Shown here piece by piece: positions 57,201 through 64,000 of a stretch of DNA of 64,000 nucleotides. The notes under the pieces were generated by a model that worked only from the letters and a program-made list of their open reading frames with translations, was not told where the DNA came from and made no database searches. This DNA comes from Macrocybe gigantea (Eukaryota > Basidiomycota > Agaricomycetes > Agaricales > Callistosporiaceae), in assembly GCA_011319805.1 (NCBI GenBank), contig SJRY01000022.1, forward strand, positions 1 through 64,000, in the 5' to 3' direction. The position numbers were made by a program, and so were the translations under genes. Positions within the stretch are counted from its first letter, which is position 1. Each line of letters opens with the position of its first letter.

Positions 57201-60200
57201 GCACATCAGGAAATGAAGGAGACACCATTCTACCCCAACTATGGAATGCACCCCTGGAAGGGAGAGCCACAGATGACAGAAGGGAATAACCCCGCAGCAA
57301 AAGACTTTGTCAAAAGAATGAACCAAATACGAAAGGAAGCAAATGCCGCGCTGCAATATGCACAAACACGAGCCAAAGACAATTACGATGCGAGACGAAA
57401 ACCCGCCTGTGAATACAAGAAAGGAGATAGAGTATGGCTAGAAGCCACCAATATCACAGTCAATCGACCATCAAAGAAGTTATCGGCACTCCGATACGGA
57501 CCATTTAAGGTGGTTGAAAAGAAAGGAGCCTTAGCATATCACCTGGAACTCCCAGCATCATGGCAGCTGATACACCCCATGTTCAATGAAACACTGCTCA
57601 TGCCTTACAAAGGACCCTGTTTCAAGATACAAGAGCGACCATCACCACCACCCCCTAAAATCATAAATGATGAAGAAGAGTACGAGATAGAAGAGATCCT
57701 AAAAAGGAAGAAACAAGGGAGGGGGACACTATTCCTGGTCAAATGGAAAGGATACGGACACGAAGAGAACACATGGATCAAAGAGAAGGAACTGGGGAAT
57801 GTGCAGCAAGCTCTCTCGAGCTTCGAGGAGGTATTGTCTCCATGTCTTTAGTGCGACCATTATCGCAAGAAGTTCCTTGTCGTAGATTTTATAGTTTTGT
57901 TCCGCTGGGGTCATGCATCTCGAAATGAATGTGATTGGATGCCATAGTCCTTTCTGCTGTTGTGATAGTACCGCTCCAATGGCATATCCTGAGGTGTCCA
58001 TTTCGACTCGGAATTTTCCTTCTGTCTGTGGTAGTGCTAGAATGGGTGCTGAGGTTATATGTCGGATTAGTTCTTTGAAAGCGCCTTGTTGCTTGTCTGT
58101 CCACTGGAATGTTTTGTTTCCAGTCAACTCCGTCAGGGGTTTAGCGACCTTTGCATATCCCTTGATGAATCGTCGGTAAAAGTTCATGAATCCCAAGAAC
58201 TTTTGTAGTTCTTTCTTTGTCTTTGGGGTTGGCCAGGATTGTACGGCTGTGATCTTTTCTGGTTCCATTTCTACCTTCCCTTCTCCTATGATGTATCCTA
58301 GTACTGGGACTTTTGATGATTCCCAGACGCATTTCGGTCCTTTGATGAATAGGTCGTTCTTGTTCAGTATTTCCATGACTTCTATGGTGTTCTTTTGGAG
58401 TTCCTCTCATGTTCGTCCGATGATTATGATGTCATCCATATAGATTATGCACACTCTTCTTCATATTTGGTCTTGGAAGAGGCTCGCCATCATTCGGCTA
58501 AAAGTGCCTGGTGCGTTGCACTGCCCAAAATACATGACTGTCAGTTCGAAGAGTCCTCTTGCTGTTAGGAAGGCTGCCTTCCATTTGTCCCCTTTCCGGA
58601 TGCGCACGTTATTGTATCCCCAGATGATATCGATCTTGCTAAAGTACTTTGCTCCTTGTAATACGTCAAGGAGCTCGCTGATGCATGGTAGTGGGAACTT
58701 GTCTTTGACCGTGTATTTGTTTATTTCCTGGTAGTCTTGGATGAGTCGTTTGCTTCCATCCTTCTTGTTGCGAAAGAAGCAGGGTGCTGCGTAAGGCGAT
58801 TTCGATGGGCATATTTTTCCTGTTCATAATCCTTCTTCGACAAAGGCATCTAGTTCCTCCAGTTCCTTCTGTGTCATCGGATAGACCTTGCTCGGTATCG
58901 TTTTGGGTGCATCCTTTGTTAAGTTTATTTCATGGTCCCATTCTTTGTGGTCTGGTAAGCGATCAAAGTTCTTCTCCTTGAAGAGGTGTTTGAATCTGAT
59001 CAGATATGGGGGTATCTGGGTTCCTGTCTTGTCGCTGGCTGTGGTTTTCGCTGGTTCAGCCACCTTCTATATCTTAATCGTCTGGTGGTTTATTTTGCAC
59101 ATTTTAGGGCATCTGTCAAAGACAACTTCTCCTGTCCTCCATTTGATTGTTGGGTTGTGGTAGACAAGCCAATCATGTCCTAGTAGCATGTCCGTTTTTC
59201 CGATGTCAAGTACAATGGCTTCCATGTGCTCTTTGTGTCCTTTAATGTCGATGTGGACCTCCGCTACTCGGTCTGCTGTTTTCTGGCGGTTGGGTGATCC
59301 GTCCGCATTTATGATGGGAATCTTCTTGATTCGTCGTGTCTTCAGTCCTGTTCTTGCTACTATCGCGGTGTTGATGCAGGTCCTATCCGCTCCGCTATCG
59401 ACTTCCAGTGTTATCATTGTGATTCCTTTTCGCGTTCATATTCTTGCTGGTACTGCAAGTTCTTTCCTCTTTGGTGGTTTGTCCCCTTGGATGGTTTTCC
59501 TTGGTGCTTCAGATCGCTTGGCGGGAATGGTGTATTTCAGAGTATGGGATGATCTACATCCGATATCGAAGCGAGTCTGTTTCAGTTGTATGGGTCACGA
59601 TTTAGCACCTCCTAGTCGGACCCTTCGGCAAAACCCTCTTTGTCAGAGTTTTCTTCATCCTTGTCTTCTTCATCCTCTCCTTCTTCTTCTTTTACTTCTC
59701 TGATCCAGGATTTTCCTTTCTTCTTCTTCTTGCAGTTCTGTGCATAGTGTCCCTTTAAGCCACAATTGAAACATGTGACATTTGCTGCTCCTTTTCGTGG
59801 TTCCGGGCAGTTTCGTGAGATGTGTCCTGGTTTATTGCAGTTGAAGCAGTTATTGCTTCATACTTTGTTGACTTCCATGGCCTGTCCTGCTCCTCGGCTT
59901 GGATTTCCGGTCTTGCGCTGATTGCTTGTGAATTCTCCTCTCATCACATTTCTGTGTTCATCGATGTTTCGTCCAATTGCTCGAACTGTCTTGATATATT
60001 CATCTCCATCTGTTGGAAGTGTAGAGATTGAGTGTACGGCTTCTGCTGTCCTTCGGTTTAAGCTCTTCTCGAGTAGGAAACGAGGGGCTGTTCCTGTCAT
60101 TCCTGCTTTCCCTGCGAGGTCTATGAATTCATCCAGAAATTCGTCGATGGGTCGGTTTCCTTGTCTGATATTGAATAGTTTGCTTCCTGCTTGTGATGGC

Positions 60201-60620
60201 AATATGACGTTGCTAAATTGTGTCTCTATCTCGGTTATGAAGTCGGCCCATGTGCTTTGGTTGGTAGTGGTGTCGATCTTCTTTGACACCCAGTGGGCTC
60301 CAGGTCCGTCGGTCATTCTAGACAGGACCACTCCAATCTTCTGTGTATCCGTGAGGTCTCCATGTGCGGTTATGTAAAGTTTCATCTTCCTCTACCAAAT
60401 ATCGAAGGACGTTCGATCTCCTGTAAAGGATTTCGGGTCGGCGATGATTCCCTTGTATTCTGTCATCATCCTTTGGGGGGTTTCTTCGTCGTTCTCTTGG
60501 TCTTGGCTTTCCTGTTCCTGGATCTGTTGTTCTTGGGTCTGCTGTGCTTGTACTTGGGCTTGCTGTTCTTGGAGCTGTTTCTGTCTTCGCTCCTCTCTCT
60601 GTTCTTTCCAGTAGTCTAGG
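53257..60620. repeat. large inverted repeat formed by D and E
   Basis: Arms of about 2.8 kb (53257-56063 and 57814-60620) flank about 1.75 kb of unique D sequence. By comparison of the translated frames the arms are almost identical, with one clear base difference near 54405/59480. Just outside, gag and LTR-proximal sequence differs at many sites. Confidence 0.85.
54465..57814 (+). pseudogene. element D pol
   Basis: Protease active site VDSGADRTCINT; RT with YMDDIIIIG; RNase H (EMDTSGYAIGAVLS); integrase (HHCC finger ending CETCQRNKI, then VDLIGPLP, SDRGPQFAARF, HPQTDGQAERSHQ); chromodomain LFLVKWKGYGHEENTW. Stops relative to A: TAG 54813-54815 (Gln), TGA 55056-55058 (Arg), TGA near 55419 and 55473 (Arg), TGA 56325-56327 (Arg). 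From 56340 to the junction the frame is open and covers the RNase H tail and all of integrase. Where A has a missing base near 18473 and a TGA at 19942, D is intact, so A and D decayed separately. Confidence 0.88.
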
Positions 60621-61206
60621 TCGACTCTTGCGATTTTACAAGCTTGTTCAAAATCGGCCCACTCTGCGGCGGTCGGTCCGTTTGTCTTTGGTAATCCTTT
60701 TCGCTCCCTCCACTGATAGTATTCATCCCAGTCACTGTTGCGCTGTTGCTTACTTTTGCCACAGTGGTGCAATTCTTTCCTTATGCAGTGCTTCAGCAGA
60801 TTGGTCCTCTGAAGGGGTTCGGCGGTTTCGTTCCTGTGTGTTCTTGACTCTGGTGTCATTCTCGTTGGTTCTGTCGTATGCTCTGTGTGTCGTGCCCTCT
60901 CTGTATCAGTATGTCTTCCTCCTGTGTTCAGCGATTATAGTTCTCGATCTGTTGTCACCTAAAGTCTCAGGCTTGTGTTCGTTCTTCTCTCGTTTTCTTG
61001 CGGATGGGTTCGTCCTCTTCTTTGGCAAGAAGATTCTGGTCTGACCACAGCTCTTCTGGGCTTATCCCGTATTCTCCTTCTAGGAAGAGTTCTGCAATGA
61101 GTTGTGCTGCTCCTTCACTGAGGATCTCAGTGGGCTCATCTGTGGTGGTGAAGGCAAACTCTCTCAGAAATGCCTGCTCTTCGTTGTTGCTACTTGGTGT
61201 AGGCAT
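57816..61206 (-). pseudogene. element E gag and pol fragment
   Basis: Gag on minus covers the part from MPTPSSNNEEQAFL through the core and zinc knuckles. Protease (VDSGADRTC), RT (YMDDIIIIG) and the first half of RNase H follow. All in-frame stops of the inner region coincide with those of element D. Codons differ freely from D only to the right of about 60620. Confidence 0.85.
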
Positions 61207-61443
61207 GTGCTCTCTCTTTCATTTGTTTGGATTGCTAGTGTCTCTGCGGGTGGTGTGGACTGTCTCTGCGAATGGCGTGGACTGCAATGCCTGGTCTACT
61301 TCTCTGAGCCAAGTGCTCTCGTCGCTCATGCTAGTGCTCGCTGGGTCGGCGACTGCTTGTTGTCGAATGTTGATCAAGTCTTTGATAAAGCGTGACATGG
61401 TGTGTGTGTGAGTCTAAGCGAGTCTCAACGAGGCTTAATATCT

Positions 61444-61763
61444 TGTTAGGCTAGACGAATCTCAGAAGGACTTGGGCAGACTAAGTGCGAGAGTGGTCTT
61501 GAGATGATGGCAAAAGGAATATTAAGCCTAGCGCTACTGGTACATCTGGGAGTCCTTATATACATTACAGTACTCGAGCACGGACCATGGGCTGCACAAT
61601 GCTGTGGACTGCGGATGAGTAAGACTGGAAGGAGATGACTCAGAATGACTAGGGAAGTGGGATGACTCGATGGCTGCATGCTGCGCAGCATGACGGGGGA
61701 GATAAGGGATGTGGGAAAGATAAGATAGGAAAATGAATAGTCCTTTGGACAATGTCTGTAACA
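61444..61763 (-). repeat. element E 5' LTR
   Basis: A 320-base family-A LTR, minus orientation. The right flank (GATCC) matches neither the left flank of the LTR at 51765 (ATTCT) nor that of element D (TAGTC), so no target duplication is left. Confidence 0.9.
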
Positions 61764-61958
61764 GATCCGATGCTGCTGGTCATGAAAGCGGACGATGAGG
61801 ATAGGGTATCACATAGGGAGGGACTTGGTACCCAGGAGGTGAATGAGTTGCGAATGGTGCAGATGACCATTTCCCTTCTAGATCCCTTGTTCGTTCTTCT
61901 TTTTTTCTTGATATATTGTGATTGATGGAATTACAGGGCCATAGAGACAGAACCCACA
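61764..61958. other. short flank between element E and the next gene
   Basis: No gene is recognised. The sequence does not continue the Plavaka-type transposase that is cut at the other end of the island. Confidence 0.4.
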
Positions 61959-63290
61959 ATGCCCCGACCACGTCCGATTACTCAGCCACCTCCTTCCACT
62001 TCAGATATCCCTCCCATCGATTCAACTGGGATTCAGCTGGCCTCTTCCACAGGACCACCAATAGCCGAAGGCAATGTCGCTGCTATTCCAGCAGAGACAG
62101 CGATGACCAGCATGCAGCCAACGCCTCCCACGGCCTCTCAACCTGATGTCACTGCTATTCCAGCAGTGACAATGGCGACCGGCACTCAGCTTGCCCCCAT
62201 GACGACCAACCAGCCCGCTGTTACAGACGTTGCCCAAAGGACCATTCATTTTCTTATCTTATCTTTCCCACATCCCTTATCTCCCCCGTCATACTGCGCA
62301 GCGCGCAGCCATCGAGTCATCCCACTTCCCTAGTCATCCTGAGTCATCTCCTTCCAGTCTTACTCATCCGCAGTCCACAGCATTGTGCAGCCCATGGTCC
62401 GTGCTCGAGTACTGTCATGTATATAAGGACTCTCAGATGTACCAGTAGCGCTAGGCTTAATATTCCTTTTGCCATCATCTCAAGACCACTCTCGCACTTA
62501 GTCTGCCCAAGTCCTTCTGAGATTCATCTAGCCTAACACCCACCCCCACAATGACCAGCATCCAGCTCGCCCCCATGACGACCAGCACCCAGCCAATGCC
62601 TGCTACAACCTCTCAGCCCAATGCCACTGCTATTCCAGCAGAGACAATGGCAACCAGCACCCAGCCCACACATCCCACAATGACCAAGACTACGTCAAGC
62701 CTATTGTCAGATGTGACAAACACTATTGCCACTAGCAACACAAAAGAGCATGAACGGCAGGGCAAGTCGAGCGCACCAGCCGTCGTTGGGACAGGGTTTA
62801 CAGAAAAGTACGTCTGTCACATCTGTGAATCGGTTGACTCAGCTAACCTCTGTCAGGAACTTTGCCATGAAGGAATGGCTTGATGACAATCCCGGGGGCC
62901 TCAAGTGTGATTTCGAGGCATTCTATAAAACTTTGTCTGCTGCAGCAAAAAAGGTCAGTCCCTTTCCGCGGTCGTTGTGTATTGTATTAATTTGTAACAG
63001 GTCTACAACGAGCATACTAAATCAGCGGTAAGTCCTACATGTTGTACATTTTAAACAAAGCTCATCCAGCACAGCAAAAAGTCGCAAATGCAGAGAAGAA
63101 ACAAAAGTAAACGGTTAAAGGTAAGCCTTGCGCAGCTGTTTTCCGGTTGCGCGCTGACCACGGCCTTTTTCCCATTAGTGCTCCCATCTGCGCATGCACA
63201 TTGCCCTGGCCATTGCTTCGCCATGTCACGACTTCGCTCATCCGCTCTTCGTCACCATTTCTTTCTTCATCACCTTTTCTCTGCCTCCGG
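61959..63290 (+). pseudogene. multi-exon unknown gene split by a solo LTR
   Basis: Exon 1 runs from ATG 61959 to 62807, interrupted by the LTR at 62219-62538. Removing the LTR and one duplication copy joins the two parts in frame. It is rich in Thr/Pro/Gln with imperfect repeats of a unit like TAIPAETMATSTQP. Further exons follow with GT-AG introns in phase: 62857-62953 (NFAMKEWLDDNPGGLKCDFE), 63001-63027 (VYNEHTKSA) and 63070-63120 (basic, ending KSKRLK), and possibly 63180-63290. The charged WLDDNPGG-DFEAFYKTLS-AAAKKVYNEH segment looks like a folded helical module. I do not recognise a family. It may be a domesticated or transposon-linked gene. Confidence 0.5.
62219..62538 (+). mobile_element. 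solo LTR of family A in a coding exon
   Basis: A 320-base LTR, TGTTACAGACG to CCTAACA. Flanks CCCGC (62214-62218) and CCCAC (62539-62543) form a 5-base target duplication with one transition. No internal element sequence remains. Confidence 0.9.
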
Positions 63291-63656
63291 GCGACTTAGG
63301 TGTGTGTTTTTTTTCTGCCATTTTCTCACTCATTTTTTCATATTCCCTGTAATTAATAATGTGTAATAATATGTGGCAAATAAAATAAGCTGTTCTATTG
63401 TAAAAAATTGTGTGATACTAAAATAGCAGAGAATGGAACAGAATACGAATGAAATGCATGACTGAATGGCCTCGTCATATATTGTCAGGTATTACAGCGA
63501 ATTAGCTATATCTCAACATGAGAAAATGCATGGTAATATTTGATGACATATAAAATTGCCATGTTTAAAGATTTTTTATATTACCTTATAGCCAATATGA
63601 TACAATACATACAAATTCAACCCAATTTATGGGTTTCTGACTGGGCATGACGTTTG
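63291..63656. other. A/T-rich spacer
   Basis: No gene is seen. It is A/T-rich between about 63340 and 63610, unlike the neighbouring coding DNA. Confidence 0.4.
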
Positions 63657-63659
63657 ATC

Positions 63660-64000
63660 AGGACCGACCACGCATCTCGATCAAAGCCCCGCAGACCTCG
63701 AATTGCCCAACCCCATGCGCTATGCACCCTCCAAGCGCTCATCCAACAACACCGCATCTCCTCCCCACAGCTCACCCAGGCCGTGATCTTTCGCACCCTC
63801 ACGCCTCCCGCGGTGTTCCTCTTCTTCTTCGCACTCTCCACGCTCGTGATGCACACGCCACTCCTGAGGACCAAACTCTTGTGTGCCATGGACGTGGTGA
63901 GTGACAGTGGTGGCAGGGTCATGGCCATGGAATGCATGGCAGGAGTCAGTCTCGGCATGCTCAGCATGTTGGGCATCCTCAGGGTGGGGGTGTGGTTGGG
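63660..64000 (+). CDS. possible membrane protein exon, partial at window end
   Basis: One + frame (codons beginning at 63664) stays open to the window end and reads like protein: LTQAVIFRTLTPPAVFLFFF, then ALSTLVMHTPLLRTKLLCAM, DVVSDSGGRVMAMECMAGV and SLGMLSMLGILRVGVW. Two hydrophobic segments suggest membrane helices. A GTGAGT at about 63898 could be a donor that ends the exon earlier. The start is not defined. A minus-strand frame (63617-63976) overlaps but is less protein-like. Confidence 0.35.

Larger units (their letters stand above)
52127..57814 (+). mobile_element. element D: family-A chromovirus lacking its 3' end
   Basis: 5' LTR 52127-52446, self-priming PBS ATATTAAGCCT (52449-52459), gag and pol up to the chromodomain (ending near GNVQQAL). 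It then stops at a junction with the inverted element E. No third ORF, polypurine tract or 3' LTR remains. The sequence is close to element A but carries many more stops. Confidence 0.9.
57812..61763 (-). mobile_element. element E: inverted, truncated family-A chromovirus
   Basis: On minus: 5' LTR 61763-61444, gag, protease, RT and RNase H up to QYLLEARE, where it joins element D tail to tail at 57812-57814 with a 3-base overlap (TCT). Integrase and the rest are missing. The gag ATG (61400-61398) is kept. It carries the same stops as D in the homologous part (for example after SFDIW and after EVNKV) and a 9-base insertion near 60750. Confidence 0.9.

Noticed and set aside
61534..62448. Repeated 70-125 codon frames in LTRs (also near 10734, 15292, 21531, 51766, 52199)
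   Set aside because: They are the same frame through family-A LTRs, with no protein features; LTRs are regulatory.
1..64000. CRISPR arrays, bacterial operons or phage genes
   Set aside because: No regular short direct repeats with spacers; the genes have spliceosomal introns, so the DNA is eukaryotic.

Overview
The window looks like the nuclear genome of an agaricomycete (mushroom-forming basidiomycete). The host genes are broken by many short GT-AG introns (about 50-70 bases, with microexons), and the repeats are Ty3-type chromoviruses, a Plavaka-type transposase and a Tc1/mariner-like element with a long spliced transposase. This is inferred from gene structure and family content; no rRNA or species marker is present.

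Host genes. Left block (1-10.6 kb, all +): the translation factor eIF2A with an apparent one-base frameshift, a small two-exon unknown protein, and an OPA3-like mitochondrial protein. Middle block (38.4-49.1 kb): a GH5_12-type glucosidase (-) divergent from mitochondrial ribosomal protein uS7m (+), then the mitochondrial GTP/GDP carrier GGC1 (-), convergent with uS7m. Right end (62-64 kb): a multi-exon unknown gene split by a solo LTR, and an open reading frame that may belong to a membrane protein running off the end.

Retroelement island 1 (10.6-38.4 kb) is a four-layer nest. Chromovirus B (-) spans 11743-38381 and still has a matching 5-base target duplication (GCCTC) 26.6 kb apart. Inside it lie chromovirus A (+, 15340-21854) and the large Ty3-type element C (+, 23251-37648). 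A Tc1/mariner-like transposon with perfect 36-base inverted repeats sits in the 3' LTR of C. A solo LTR of family A lies just outside.

Island 2 (49.7-62.5 kb) has a Plavaka-type transposase pseudogene cut off by a family-A LTR. Two family-A elements, D (+) and E (-), follow and are fused tail to tail into a large inverted repeat. Its inner 2.8 kb is almost identical while the outer part has drifted. Further right is another solo LTR.

Most unusual points: (1) element C carries, between integrase and 3' LTR, a five-exon antisense gene for a zinc-cluster-like protein with an acidic tail; (2) element A has a third small ORF after pol, joined by an ATGA stop-start overlap; (3) elements A and B look self-primed (Tf1-like 11-nt complementarity, same 2-nt spacer), while C looks tRNA-primed; (4) C has a second copy of its polypurine tract inside pol; (5) the GH5 protein ends in a possible CaaX box; (6) nearly all breaks in the retroelements are C-to-T or G-to-A changes, mostly at CGA codons.
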